Source of the DNA: Burkholderiales bacterium
GTDB taxonomy: Bacteria > Pseudomonadota > Gammaproteobacteria > Burkholderiales > Burkholderiaceae_C
NCBI GenBank assembly: GCA_016000265.1
Contig: JAECRL010000004.1
Location: 198,264 to 262,263, forward strand
DNA length: 64,000 bases
Direction: 5' to 3'
Part shown: positions 19,555 through 36,296 of the stretch, in pieces
Layout of the letters: every line of letters starts with the position of its first letter
Numbering within the stretch: the first letter of the stretch is position 1
Made by a program: the position numbers and the translations under genes
The notes under the pieces: generated by a model
Databases searched by the model: none
What the model was told of the DNA's origin: nothing
The model's input: only the letters and a program-made list of their open reading frames with translations

Positions 19555-21512
19555 ATGCCCCCGACCCCGCCGCAACCTGCGCCCCCCGCATCCCCTGCCA
19601 CCCCGCCCTCCAGCCGCGAAGCCCTCGCGCTGGAGCGGCTGTCGGCGCGCGAGGTCTGGTCGCGCAGCCGGCGCCTGCTGATCGCGGCCTTCGCCGTGGT
19701 GGCCATCGTCGGCGTGGGCGTGGTGAGCCACCAGGCCACCTGGAACCAGGGCCTGGCCGAGGTGCGCGCCAACGCCAACCACCGCCTGGACCTGTTTGCC
19801 TCGGCGCTGGAGGGCATGCTCAACCGGCTGGAGCACGTGCCGGCCACCATCCAGCTCAACCGCGACGTGGTGGCGCTGCTGCGCCCGCGCAGCGGGCCGG
19901 CCTCGGCCGACGCCGTCAACGGCTTCCTGCGCCAGCTCAACGCGCAGCTCGGCAGCATGGCGGTCTACGTCATCAACGAGCGCGGGCGGGTGGTGGCCTC
20001 CAGCAACGCCGACCAGGCCGACAGCTTCGTCGGCGAGGACCTGGCCTTTCGCCCCTATTTCATCGAGGCGCTCTCAGGCGAGGTGGGGCGGCACTTCGCC
20101 ATCGGCAACACCAGCCGCCAGCCCGGCTACTACCTCGCCAACCCGATCCGCGACCAGGGTCGCGTCATCGGCGTGGCCGTCATCAAGATCTCGCTGGCGC
20201 CGGTGGCCCAGGCCTGGGCCATGCTGGGGGTGCCGGCCTTCATCGTCGACGACAACCAGGTCATCATCCTCTCGTCGCAAAGCGACTGGCTCTACCAGAG
20301 CCTGGGCGAGCCTGGCCTGGAGCGCGTGGTCGACTTCCAGATCCAGCAGCTCTACCTGGAGCAGCGCCCGCCCCGCTTCGCCGCCAGCGCCACGCTGCAA
20401 GCCGCCAGCGGCGCGCGCCCGGCCGAAGGGGTGCTGCTGGAGGGCCGCCAGCTCGGCCCCAAGCTCGGGCGCAGCGTGCTGGCCCTGTCGCAGCCGCTGC
20501 CCAAGATGCACTGGTCGCTGTGGGTGTTCACCGACGTCGACCCCGTGCGCCGCCAGGCCGTGACCGTGGGCATGCTCTCCGCCGTGGCCGCCGGCTTCTT
20601 CGGGCTGTTGTGGGTGGCCATCGCGCAGCGCCAGCGCATCGTGCGCCAGAAGCTGGCCGCGCGCAGCATGCTCGAGCGCGTCAACGCCGGGCTGGAGGCC
20701 AAGGTCGCGCGGCGCACCAGCGCCCTGGCGCAAACCAACGAGCGCCTGCGCCACGAAGTGGCCGAGCGCATCCAGGCCGAGCACACCCTGCGCGAGGCGC
20801 AGGACGAGCTGGTGCAGGCCGCCAAGCTCGCCGTGGTGGGCCAGATGTCGGCCGGCATCACGCACGAGATCACGCAGCCGCTGGGCGCCATCCGCACCCT
20901 GGCGGGCAACTCGCAGGCCTTCCTGGCGCGCGGCGACCTCGACACCGTGGGCAGCAACCTGGGCGTCATCACCCGCCTGACCGACCAGATGGGCGAGATC
21001 GTGCAGTCCCTCAAGGGCTTCGCGCGCAAGGCCCCGCCCCAGCCCCAGGCCACCGACGTGGCGCAGGCCGTGCACAACGCGCTGCTGCTGTTCATGGCCC
21101 GCATCCGCGCCGACGACGTCACCCTCGTCAACGGCTGCCAGGAGGGGCTGGCGCAGGCCTGGTGCGAGCCCAACCGCCTTGAGCAGGTCATCGTCAACCT
21201 GGTGGGCAATGCCCTGGACGCCCTGCGCGGCCAGCCCGAACGCACCCTGCACGTGCACACCGCCCTGACGCCGGAGGGGCGCGTGCTGCTGATGGTCGAC
21301 GACAGTGGCGCGGGCCTCAGCCCCGAGCTGCAGGAGCGCCTGTTCGCGCCCTTCTTCACGACCAAGCCCCACGGCCACGGCCTGGGCTTGGGCCTGCCCA
21401 TCTCGCGTGACATCATCCGCTCGTTCGGCGGGGAGTTGCGCGCCGAAAACCGCCCCGAAGGCGGCGCGCGCTTCACCGTCGACCTGCCCGAACGCCACCC
21501 GCACGACACACC

Positions 21513-21516
<4 letters not shown>
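19555..21516 (+). CDS. DctB/AauS-type sensor histidine kinase
   Basis: A 653-residue membrane sensor. A proline-rich cytoplasmic start is followed by TM1 (about 43-62), a large periplasmic double-PDC/Cache-like domain (about 65-320), TM2 (about 338-358), a short coiled coil and the kinase core. The phosphoacceptor is in GITHEITQPLGAIRTLAGN, the DctB-subgroup form of the H-box; ATP-binding boxes include VGNALDAL, DDSGAGLSPE and GHGLGLGLPISRDII. It overlaps the response regulator by 4 nt (ATGA). DctB relatives sense C4-dicarboxylates and AauS relatives acidic amino acids. The genes upstream favour Glu/Asp or their amides as signal. It follows gdhA by 29 nt. Confidence 0.88.
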
Positions 21517-22871
<1,355 letters not shown>

Positions 22872-22897
22872 CGCCCCTGAGGCAGAATGCGCCCGAC

Positions 22898-23830
22898 ATG
22901 CCTCGCCTCCTTCAACTGCTGTCTGGCTGGCCCCTGGGGCTGCTGCACCCCATCGGGGCGCTGCTGGGCTGGCTCGCTTACCTGCTGTCGCCCACCTACC
23001 GCCGCCGCCTGATGGCGCACGCGCGGCACGCCGGCCTGGGCACCAGGCAAGCCTGGGGCGCCGTCGGCCACGCCGGCAAGATGGTGGGCGAGCTGCCCCT
23101 GATGTGGGGCCGCCCCCGCGACGAGGCCTTCGGTGCACGCGTGCAATGGCGCCACCCCGAGGTGGTCGAGCAGGCCCTGGCCGAAGGCAAAGGCCTCTTG
23201 CTGCTGACGCCCCACCTGGGCTGCTTCGAGGTCACGGCCCAGGCCTACGCCGAGCGCTTCGGCGCCCACCAGCCCATCACCGCGCTCTACCGCCCCGCCA
23301 AGCAGGCCTGGCTGGCCGAGGTGATGAAAGACTCGCGCAGCCGCCCGGGCATGCTCACCAGCCCGGCCACGCTGGGCGGCGTGCGCCAGATGCTGCGCGC
23401 GCTCAAGTCGGGCCAGACGGTGGGCCTGCTGCCCGACCAGGTGCCACCCGAGGGCATGGGCGTGTGGGCGCCCTTCTTCGGCCGCCCGGCCTACACCATG
23501 ACGATGGCCGCCAAGCTCGTGGCCCAGACGCGCTGCGCCGTCGTCCTGCTGCGCGGCGAGCGCCTGGGCACCCTGGCGCGCTGGCGCCGGGGCTGCGACT
23601 ACGTGGTGCACGCCCAGCGCGTGGCCCCCGAGACCGAAGCGGTGCTGGCCGCGGGCGATGCGGCACAATCCGCGGCCGCCATCAACCAGCTCATGGAGAG
23701 CCTGATCATGCAAGCGCCCGAGCAGTACCTGTGGGGCTACAACCGCTACAAAGGCCCCCGCGCCGAGATCCTGACCTCGGGCGCCGCGCAGCCAGGGCCA
23801 GCAGCGGACCCACCAAAGGGCCAGCCGTGA
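22898..23830 (+). CDS. lipid A biosynthesis acyltransferase (LpxL/HtrB family)
   Basis: A 310-residue inner-membrane lysophospholipid acyltransferase-fold enzyme that adds a secondary acyl chain to lipid A. A hydrophobic N-terminal anchor (GLLHPIGALLGWLAYLL) is followed by the catalytic HX4E motif in TPHLGCFEVTAQ, then ITALYRPAK, LLPDQVPPEGMGVWAPFFG and the family-typical YLWGYNRYKGPR near the C-terminus. Length is normal (about 300). It overlaps the next acyltransferase by 4 nt (GTGA), so they are translationally coupled. Which chain and position each enzyme uses cannot be told from sequence. Confidence 0.93.
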   Translation: MPRLLQLLSGWPLGLLHPIGALLGWLAYLLSPTYRRRLMAHARHAGLGTRQAWGAVGHAGKMVGELPLMWGRPRDEAFGARVQWRHPEVVEQALAEGKGLLLLTPHLGCFEVTAQAYAERFGAHQPITALYRPAKQAWLAEVMKDSRSRPGMLTSPATLGGVRQMLRALKSGQTVGLLPDQVPPEGMGVWAPFFGRPAYTMTMAAKLVAQTRCAVVLLRGERLGTLARWRRGCDYVVHAQRVAPETEAVLAAGDAAQSAAAINQLMESLIMQAPEQYLWGYNRYKGPRAEILTSGAAQPGPAADPPKGQP

Positions 23831-24753
23831 GCCAGCAGGAACGCCTGCTCGAAGCCCTCAAGGAGGGCGGCATCCGCCTGGGGCTGGCCCTGCTGTGGCT
23901 GCTGCACTGGCTGCCCTTGCCCGTGCTGGCCGCCCTCTCGCGCGGCCTGGGCGCCCTGCTCTACCGCCTGGCGGGCTCGCGTCGCCGGGTCGGCCTGCGC
24001 AACCTGGAGCTGTGCTTCCCCGACATGCCCGCAGCCGAGCGCCAGGCCCTGCTGCGTCGCCACTTCAAGTGGCTCACGCAAAGCCTGCTGGACCGCGCCG
24101 TGCTGTGGTGGGCGCCCGAGGCCCGCATCCGCCGCCTCATCCACGTCGAAGGCGACATCGGGCTGGCCGAGCGCGCCTGGCAGACCGAGCAACGCGCCAC
24201 CATGTGGCTGTGTCCGCACTTCGTTGGCCTCGACGTGGCCGGCGCGGCCATCCTGCTCAAGCAGCCCCGCCCCGGCGCGTCCATCTACCAGTCGCAAAGC
24301 CACCCGCTGCTCGACCGGCTCATGAAGCAAGGCCGCCTGCGCTTGGGCGACGCCGAAATCTTCCCCCGCCAGGACTCCATCAAGCCGCTGCTGCGCGCCG
24401 TCAAGGCCGGCCGTGGCTTCTTCAACCTGCCCGACATGGACTTCGGCCTGCAGGACGCCACCTTCGTGCCCTTCTTCGGCGTGCCGGCGGCCACGCTGCT
24501 GGCGCCCTCGCGCCTGGCGCGCATGCTCGACATGGTGGTGCAGCCCGTCATCACCGAGATCCTGCCCGGCGGGCGCGGCTGGAAGGTGCGCTTCCAGCCG
24601 CCCCTGGCCGACTTCCCGACGAAAGACGCCGAAGCCGACACCGCCGCGCTCAACCGCTACATCGAGCAGGAAATCCTCGCGCAACCCGCTCAGTACCTGT
24701 GGGTCCACAAGCGCTTCAAGACCCGCCCCGAAGGGCAGCCCAGCCTGTATTGA
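23827..24753 (+). CDS. lipid A biosynthesis acyltransferase, second paralogue
   Basis: A 308-residue LpxL/LpxM-type enzyme starting with GTG inside the stop codon of its neighbour. It has an N-terminal hydrophobic segment (LGLALLWLLHWLPLPVLAAL), the RRVGLRNLELCFPDM region, the catalytic HX4D motif in CPHFVGLDVAGAA (Asp in place of the Glu of the upstream paralogue), IYQSQSHPLLDRLMKQGR, and YLWVHKRFKTRPEG at the end. Tandem acyltransferases followed by dapF are common in Burkholderiales, and together they would make hexa-acyl lipid A. A sigma-28 promoter for the next gene begins 2 nt after its stop codon. Confidence 0.92.
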   Translation: MSQQERLLEALKEGGIRLGLALLWLLHWLPLPVLAALSRGLGALLYRLAGSRRRVGLRNLELCFPDMPAAERQALLRRHFKWLTQSLLDRAVLWWAPEARIRRLIHVEGDIGLAERAWQTEQRATMWLCPHFVGLDVAGAAILLKQPRPGASIYQSQSHPLLDRLMKQGRLRLGDAEIFPRQDSIKPLLRAVKAGRGFFNLPDMDFGLQDATFVPFFGVPAATLLAPSRLARMLDMVVQPVITEILPGGRGWKVRFQPPLADFPTKDAEADTAALNRYIEQEILAQPAQYLWVHKRFKTRPEGQPSLY

Positions 24754-24754
24754 C

Positions 24755-24781
24755 TCAAGTTGGTGCGCATCGCGCCGATAC
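24755..24781 (+). promoter_or_regulatory. sigma-28 (FliA) promoter for the chemoreceptor
   Basis: TCAAGTTG (24755-24762), an 11-nt spacer and GCCGATAC (24774-24781): 6 of 8 in the -35, 7 of 8 in the -10 and ideal spacing. It starts 2 nt after the upstream stop codon and about 60 nt before the chemoreceptor ATG. Confidence 0.75.
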
Positions 24782-24840
24782 CTGAACACGTTGTGTCGGC
24801 CCACCGGGGGCCGTCGGGCGGACTCAAGGAGTTCAGGTTC

Positions 24841-26415
24841 ATGAACTGGATCACATGGCTGCGGGGCTTTTCCATCCGATCCCGCCTGATCGCCTGCATG
24901 GCGCTGGTGGTCGTCATCGGCAGCATCGTGGGCGCGGGCATGAGCTGGCGCCTGCTGGTGCTGCAAGGTGAGTTCGAGTCCTTCACGCGTGAAGAATTCA
25001 CGGCCACCCAGCGCATGGCCGACCTCGCGCTCAACCTGAGCAAGCTGCGCGGCCAGGAGAAGTCCGCCATCATCAACACCGGCGACTCGGTCACCGCCGA
25101 AGGCCACATGAAGGCGTGGAAAACCGCCCTGGCCGAATCCGCCCAGGCCGCCGACGAACTCGCCACGGTGGCCCCCAGCGAGGCCATCCGCCAGCAAGCC
25201 CAGTCCGTCAAGAGCAAGCTGGAGAGCTACGCCAAAAGCCTGAACCCGACGCTGGAGCTGATCGCCTCCAACGCGCTGAGCTCCTCGGCCGAGGCCTACC
25301 AGTCCAGCGAGGCCGCCCGCCAGGAGGCCGACCAGATCGAGGCCATCGCCGCCCAGCTCAACACCGCCGTCACCGAGATCGCCGACGTGCACCGCCAGAC
25401 CGTCGCCGACCAGGTCACCAGCACCATCACCTCGCTGTGGGCGCTGCTGATGTCGCCCGGCATCGTCTTCCTGCCGCTGATGGCCGCCACCATCTTCTCC
25501 ATCACCGGGCCGCTCAAGCGCGCCGAAGACATCACCCAGGCCATCGCCCACGGCGACCTCACGCGCGAGATCAAGCCCAACGGCAAGGACGAAATCGCCC
25601 ACCTGATGACCTCGATGAAGACCATGCAGGACGGGCTGCGCCAGATGGTGGCCTCCGTGCGCGACTCCTCCGAGAGCATGCTGACGGCGTCCACCGAGAT
25701 CGCCGCGGGCAACCAGGACCTGTCGACCCGCACCGAACAGACCGCCTCCAACCTGCAGGCCGCCGCCTCGTCCATGGACGAGCTCAGCAAGACCGTGGAG
25801 CACTCCGCCGACTCGGCCACCGAAGCCAACCAGCTGGCCAACACCGCCAGCCAGCGCGCCGCCGCCGGGGGCGAGGTCGTCAGCAGCGTGGTGCAGCACA
25901 TGGACGAGATCAGCGAGGCCTCGCGCAAGATCGCCGACATCATCGGCGTGATCGACGGCATCGCGTTCCAGACCAACATCCTGGCGCTCAACGCCGCCGT
26001 GGAGGCCGCCCGCGCGGGCGAACAAGGTCGCGGCTTCGCGGTCGTGGCCGGCGAGGTGCGCTCGCTGGCGCAACGCAGCGCCGAAGCCGCCCGCGAGATC
26101 AAGGGCCTCATCGGGCAGTCCACCGAACGCGTCGAGGTCGGCTCGCAGAAGGTGCGCGAGGCCGGCGCCGTCATGGGCGAAATCGTCTCGGCCATCCAGC
26201 GCGTGTCGCACGCCATGGGCGAAATCGCCGAGGCCACGCGCCAGCAATCCAGCGGCATCGGCCAGGTCACGAACTCGGTGACCGAGCTCGACCACATGAC
26301 GCAGCAAAACGCCGCCCTCGTCGAGCAATCGGCCGCCGCCGCCGACAGCCTGCGCCAGCAAGCCATGGACCTGTCGCACACGGTGCAGCGCTTCCACATC
26401 CAGGCGAAGGCCTGA
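24841..26415 (+). CDS. methyl-accepting chemotaxis protein
   Basis: A 524-residue chemoreceptor: TM1 about residues 15-40, a periplasmic helical sensor domain, TM2 about 200-225, HAMP, and the signalling domain with the same [39 protein letters not shown] tip as the paralogue at 9575-11116. The sensor domains are unrelated at sequence level, so the ligands probably differ. No C-terminal CheR-tethering pentapeptide (ends FHIQAKA). The ATG at 24841 is supported by AAGGAG and gives a normal N-terminus; a longer in-frame reading would start inside the sigma-28 promoter. The gene separates the lipid A acyltransferases from dapF. Confidence 0.93.
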   Translation: MNWITWLRGFSIRSRLIACMALVVVIGSIVGAGMSWRLLVLQGEFESFTREEFTATQRMADLALNLSKLRGQEKSAIINTGDSVTAEGHMKAWKTALAESAQAADELATVAPSEAIRQQAQSVKSKLESYAKSLNPTLELIASNALSSSAEAYQSSEAARQEADQIEAIAAQLNTAVTEIADVHRQTVADQVTSTITSLWALLMSPGIVFLPLMAATIFSITGPLKRAEDITQAIAHGDLTREIKPNGKDEIAHLMTSMKTMQDGLRQMVASVRDSSESMLTASTEIAAGNQDLSTRTEQTASNLQAAASSMDELSKTVEHSADSATEANQLANTASQRAAAGGEVVSSVVQHMDEISEASRKIADIIGVIDGIAFQTNILALNAAVEAARAGEQGRGFAVVAGEVRSLAQRSAEAAREIKGLIGQSTERVEVGSQKVREAGAVMGEIVSAIQRVSHAMGEIAEATRQQSSGIGQVTNSVTELDHMTQQNAALVEQSAAAADSLRQQAMDLSHTVQRFHIQAKA

Positions 26416-26427
26416 TCGGCCCGACCG

Positions 26428-26439
26428 GCCCGATCGGGC
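26428..26439. repeat. palindrome in the chemoreceptor-dapF gap
   Basis: GCCCGATCGGGC is a perfect 12-bp palindrome. The surrounding 26416-26470 repeats CGGCCCGAT three times, so several small hairpins are possible. Function is unclear; weak 3'-end hairpin of the upstream transcript is one option. Confidence 0.4.
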
Positions 26440-26492
26440 GGAGTGGGCTGAGCCGGCCCGATGGGGCGCAGACAGGCGGATAATCAACCGCC

Positions 26493-27386
26493 ATGAAGCT
26501 GCGTTTCACCAAGATGCATGGCGCGGGCAACGACTTCGTCGTGCTCGACGCCACCCGCGGGCCGCTGGCGCAAGGCCTGTCCTTGTCCACGGCCCAGTAC
26601 CGTTTCATCGCCGACCGGCGCTTCGGCATCGGCGCCGACCAGATCCTGGTCGTCGAGCCCGGCAACGCCGACTCCGGCACCGACTTCACCTACCGCATCT
26701 TCAACGCCGACGGCGGCGAAGTCGAGCAATGCGGCAACGGCGCGCGCTGCTTCGCGCGCTACGTGCACGACACGGGCCTGACATCCAAAGACGTCATCCG
26801 CGTGCAGACGCAGAAGTCCATCATCGAGCCACGCCTGCAGGCCGACGGCCGCGTCACGGTCGACATGGGCGCGCCCTTCCTGGTGCCCGCCGAGGTGCCG
26901 TTCGACACCACCGGCCTGACCCCGAAGCTCGTCAACGGCTGCGAGCTGTGGCCCATCGAGCTGGCCAACCACCCGCTCGACGTGGCCGTGGTGTCCATGG
27001 GCAACCCGCACGCCGTCACCCGCGTCGACAGCGCCGAGCACGCCCCGGTCGACGAACTCGGCCCGCAGGTCGAAGCGCACGCGCGCTTCCCGCGCCGCGT
27101 CAACGCCGGCTTCATGGAGGTCGTCTCGCGCAAGCACATCAAACTGCGCGTGTTCGAGCGCGGCAGCGGCGAGACGCTGGCCTGCGGCTCGGGCGCCTGC
27201 GCGGCGGTGGTCGCCGGCATCCGCCTGGGCTGGCTCGACAGCACCGTCGACGTCGACATGCCCGGCGGGCGCCTCACCATCTCCTGGGCTGGAGCGGGCC
27301 AAAGCGTGCTCATGACCGGCCCGGCCGTCAAGGTGTTTGACGGCGAAATCGACATTCCCGAAGTCCCCGATGTCCTCGAACCCTGA
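26493..27386 (+). CDS. dapF: diaminopimelate epimerase
   Basis: Interconverts LL- and meso-diaminopimelate for lysine and peptidoglycan synthesis. The 297-residue protein opens with [19 protein letters not shown] and contains both catalytic cysteines, in QCGNGARC and ACGSGACA, plus the MGNPHAVT loop. Length is slightly above E. coli DapF (274). The start follows closely after the palindromic gap. The DUF484 gene downstream overlaps its 3' end or begins just after it, a common arrangement. Confidence 0.97.
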   Translation: MKLRFTKMHGAGNDFVVLDATRGPLAQGLSLSTAQYRFIADRRFGIGADQILVVEPGNADSGTDFTYRIFNADGGEVEQCGNGARCFARYVHDTGLTSKDVIRVQTQKSIIEPRLQADGRVTVDMGAPFLVPAEVPFDTTGLTPKLVNGCELWPIELANHPLDVAVVSMGNPHAVTRVDSAEHAPVDELGPQVEAHARFPRRVNAGFMEVVSRKHIKLRVFERGSGETLACGSGACAAVVAGIRLGWLDSTVDVDMPGGRLTISWAGAGQSVLMTGPAVKVFDGEIDIPEVPDVLEP

Positions 27387-28089
27387 CGCTGCAAGCACAC
27401 CCGACATGACCCTCCAAGGCATCACCGAAGACGAGATCGCCAACTACCTGGTGCACACGCCCGGCTTCTTCGAGCGCAACGCTCAGCTGCTGGCCTCCAT
27501 CCAGCTCACCAGCCCGCACGGCCAGCGCGCCGTCTCGCTGCAGGAGCGCCAGATGGAGATGCTGCGCGACAAGATCCGCGGCCTGGAAAAGCGCATCATC
27601 GAGATGATCCGCCACAGCCAGGAAAACGAGGCCATCGCCGACCGCCTGCACCGCTGGGTGCGCGCCATGCTGCTGGCCCACGACGACCGCCGCCTGCCCG
27701 AGGTGCTGGTCGAGACCCTGCGCCACGAGTTCCTCATCCCGCAAGCCGCCGTGCGCATCTGGTCGACGCCAGAGCGGGCCCTGCGCGACGAGCTCGGCGA
27801 GCTGGCCGCGGCCCAGCCGGTCAGCGACGACGCGCGCAGCTTCGCGGCCAGCCTGAACCAGCCGTACTGCGGCCTGAACTCCGGCTTCGAAGCCAGCAAG
27901 TGGCTGGAAGACAGCGCCCACATCACCTCCCTGGCGCTGGTGCCCCTGCACCACGGCGGCGCCTGCTACGGCCTGCTGGTGCTGGGCTCGCCCGACGCCA
28001 CGCGCTACACCTCCGACATGGGCGTGGACTTCCTGCTGCAGGTGGGCGACATCGCCAGCGCGGCGCTGGCGCGGCTGCTGTCGGCGTGA
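27370..28089 (+). CDS. DUF484 family protein
   Basis: A 239-residue protein of the YigA/DUF484 family: an N-terminal helix-rich part ([50 protein letters not shown]) followed by a GAF-like domain (about 90-239). Its molecular role is unknown. It lies between dapF and xerC in many proteobacteria, as it does here apart from an inserted PEP-CTERM gene. The start is uncertain: the ATG at 27370 overlaps dapF by 17 nt, the ATG at 27406 gives a 227-residue form, and neither has a clear ribosome site. Confidence 0.85.
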   Translation: MSSNPDAASTPDMTLQGITEDEIANYLVHTPGFFERNAQLLASIQLTSPHGQRAVSLQERQMEMLRDKIRGLEKRIIEMIRHSQENEAIADRLHRWVRAMLLAHDDRRLPEVLVETLRHEFLIPQAAVRIWSTPERALRDELGELAAAQPVSDDARSFAASLNQPYCGLNSGFEASKWLEDSAHITSLALVPLHHGGACYGLLVLGSPDATRYTSDMGVDFLLQVGDIASAALARLLSA

Positions 28090-28183
28090 GCTGAACGGCC
28101 CACGGCGGTGGGCCCCCCGTCGCCAGGGCGACACGGTCGTGAAGCAGAATCCCCGGCACAAACACAAACCGGGGAGCCTGTTC

Positions 28184-28888
28184 ATGAAATCGATCCGTTC
28201 AACAGGGCGCAATGTAGGGCGCAATGTAGGGCGCACTGTGGCGCGCGCCGCCACCATCACCGCCATCACGGGCCTCACGGCCCTGACCGGGCTGCTCGCC
28301 CCGGCCCACGCCGCCTTTCAGGTCAACGACGTGGAGTTCACCTGCAACGGTGACCTCAGCCTCTCCGGCGTGGACGCCTTCACCCTGAGCTGCAGCGCAG
28401 ACCTCCGCCTGCAAGGCCTGAGCAGCGGCGCGTTCATCGAAGCACCCGAGTCGATCAGCGTCTTCGCCGGCGGGCACCTCAGCCTGGCCGGCCTGCGCCT
28501 GACGTCGCCCCTGATCGAGCTGCACTCGCAGACCGCGGTCACCCTGGGCAACGACGTGGTCGTCCTGGCCACCGCCCCCACGGGCGGCAACACCTCGCCA
28601 GAGGTTCGCATCTCCGCAGGCGAGGTGCGCCTGGGCACCGACCGGACGTGGGCCGACGCCACGCGCCAGGGCGGCTCGATCTCCATCGGCACCAGCGGCG
28701 ACGTCCGCCTGAGCGCGGGCAGCGACATCGGCCTCGGCGGCAACGCCCAGTTGCTCGAAGGCGGTCGCCTGCAGATCTCCAGCGTGCCCGAGCCCACCAG
28801 CGCGGCCTTGCTGCTCGGCGGCCTGGTGGCGGTGGGCGCGATGCGCGCAAGCGGTGCGATGTCCGCCCCGCGCCGCCGCCGCGCCTGA
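28184..28888 (+). CDS. PEP-CTERM sorting domain protein
   Basis: A 234-residue exported protein. The long basic N-terminus contains GRNVGRNVGRTV (from a 12-nt tandem repeat) and is followed by a hydrophobic core and cleavage near AHA. The body is a run of short beta repeats (for example GDLSLSGVDAFTLSCSADL, GGHLSLAGLRLTSPL, GEVRLGTD, GDVRLSAGSD) reminiscent of filamentous-haemagglutinin-like or auto-assembled beta-helices. The C-terminus has VPEPTS, a hydrophobic segment and RRRRA, the exosortase signal. GGAG lies 6 nt before the chosen ATG; an in-frame start 45 nt upstream is less likely. It separates DUF484 from xerC. Function unknown. Confidence 0.8.
   Translation: MKSIRSTGRNVGRNVGRTVARAATITAITGLTALTGLLAPAHAAFQVNDVEFTCNGDLSLSGVDAFTLSCSADLRLQGLSSGAFIEAPESISVFAGGHLSLAGLRLTSPLIELHSQTAVTLGNDVVVLATAPTGGNTSPEVRISAGEVRLGTDRTWADATRQGGSISIGTSGDVRLSAGSDIGLGGNAQLLEGGRLQISSVPEPTSAALLLGGLVAVGAMRASGAMSAPRRRRA
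28204..28239 (+). repeat. 12-nt tandem repeat in a signal peptide
   Basis: Three copies of AGGGCGCAATGT (the third has one or two changes) encode the basic N-region of the PEP-CTERM protein. Being a multiple of three, copy-number change would lengthen or shorten the signal peptide without a frameshift. Confidence 0.85.
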
Positions 28889-28961
28889 TCTCGCCTGATC
28901 GCGCATTGACGCTCTGAACTTGCGGCCACAATGGCGTGGGCCCCTCGGGGTCGACATCACC

Positions 28962-29963
28962 ATGGCCCCCACCACCTCGTTCAACCGCGTCAGCCCCGCC
29001 GAGCCGGCCTTCGCCCGCCACCTCGAGCACCTGCGCGTGCAACGCCGCCTGGCCGAGCGCACGCTGGCCATGTACGGCGACGCCTTCGTGCGCCTGCAGG
29101 CGTTTTGCGAGCGCGAAGGCGTGACGCTGCCTCAGGTGCGCGGCCACCACGTGCGCGGCTGGGTGGCGCGGCTGCACGGCCAGGGCCTGGGCCCGCGCAG
29201 CCTGGCCATCACCCTGTCGGCCTGGCGCGGCCTCTTCAAGTGGATGGGCCACGAGGGCCTGATCGCGCTGAACCCGGCCGAGGGCATCCGCCCGCCCAAG
29301 GCGCCCAAGCCGCTGCCCAAGGCCCTGTCGGTCGACCAGGCCGTGGCCCTGGCCGAGCACGCCCCCCGCGACCGCGCCGAGCAAGCCGGCTCGCCTGCGG
29401 CCGCCACCCGCGCGGCGCGCGAAGGGCCGTGGCTGGCCGCTCGCGACCACGCCATCGTCGAGCTGCTCTACGGCAGCGGCCTGCGCAGCGCCGAGCTGCT
29501 CAGCCTGGACGCGGCCGCCCACGCCGGCGCCATCGGCTGGGTGGACCTGCAAGCCGGCGAGGCCCACGTGATGGGCAAGGGCAGCAAGCGCCGCATCGTG
29601 CCCGTGGGCGGGGCCGCGCGGCGGGCGCTGGGCGCCTGGCTGCAGGTGCGCGCCGAGCTCGGCCTGCCCGCGGGCGAAACCGCCTTGTTCGTCAGCCGCC
29701 TGGGCCGCCGCCTCACGCCCATGCAGCTGCGCAACCGCCTCAAGCAGCTGGCGCAAGACGCCGGCCTGCCCACGCAGGTGCACCCGCACATGCTGCGCCA
29801 CAGCTTCGCCAGCCACCTGCTGCAGTCCAGCGGCGACCTGCGCGCCGTGCAGGAGCTGCTGGGCCACGCCCAGATCAGCACCACCCAGGTCTACACGCGC
29901 CTGGACTTCCAGCACCTGGCCAAGGTGTACGACGCCGCGCACCCGCGGGCCAAACGCAAGTGA
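28962..29963 (+). CDS. xerC: tyrosine recombinase XerC
   Basis: A 333-residue site-specific recombinase that with XerD resolves chromosome dimers at dif. The N-terminal SAM-like core-binding domain (about 10-100) precedes the catalytic domain. The active-site residues are present: Arg in [11 protein letters not shown], Lys in [10 protein letters not shown], His-x-x-Arg in [12 protein letters not shown], His in [11 protein letters not shown] and the nucleophile Tyr in VYTRLDF. An insertion of about 20 residues (Arg/Ala-rich, near residue 135-155) makes it longer than E. coli XerC (298). The ATG at 28962 is preferred to an in-frame ATG at 28920. It converges with the hybrid kinase gene 24 nt away. 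Confidence 0.93.
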   Translation: MAPTTSFNRVSPAEPAFARHLEHLRVQRRLAERTLAMYGDAFVRLQAFCEREGVTLPQVRGHHVRGWVARLHGQGLGPRSLAITLSAWRGLFKWMGHEGLIALNPAEGIRPPKAPKPLPKALSVDQAVALAEHAPRDRAEQAGSPAAATRAAREGPWLAARDHAIVELLYGSGLRSAELLSLDAAAHAGAIGWVDLQAGEAHVMGKGSKRRIVPVGGAARRALGAWLQVRAELGLPAGETALFVSRLGRRLTPMQLRNRLKQLAQDAGLPTQVHPHMLRHSFASHLLQSSGDLRAVQELLGHAQISTTQVYTRLDFQHLAKVYDAAHPRAKRK

Positions 29964-29987
29964 GCGCCGTGGCCGTCAGCGTGGCCG

Positions 29988-31589
<1,602 letters not shown>

Positions 31590-31749
31590 GAGACTCCGGA
31601 TGGGCAACGGGCAACCCCCTGTGGCCTCATGAGCCTGGGGCCAGGGGTTCAGACACGATACACGTTGAACACCGCGCCGCGACCCCACCCCCGGATCAAC
31701 CCCAACACCCGCCCGCGGGGGGCGCGGCGCCTGTTCAGCCATCGGGCCA

Positions 31750-36141
<4,392 letters not shown>

Positions 36142-36192
36142 GGGGCCCACGTTACCCTGTGCCCCGCGCCTTGGAAAGGGGCCTGTTCGGAC

Positions 36193-36207
36193 GCACCACA
36201 CTGGTGC
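36193..36207. promoter_or_regulatory. inverted repeat in the kinase/AraC divergent gap
   Basis: GCACCA-CAC-TGGTGC, a perfect 6-bp inverted repeat, lies in the 155-nt gap between the CheR-fused kinase and the AraC-type regulator (36142-36296). It could be an operator serving either gene. A CATAAT -10-like hexamer for the regulator lies about 50 nt further on. Confidence 0.4.
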
Positions 36208-36296
36208 AAGCTGTTCACATGTGCAACAAACAGGCGGTCATTTCGCGACGCCATCGGACATAATCGTCCACAGTGCGTTCGCAGTGGGTGGTCGAG

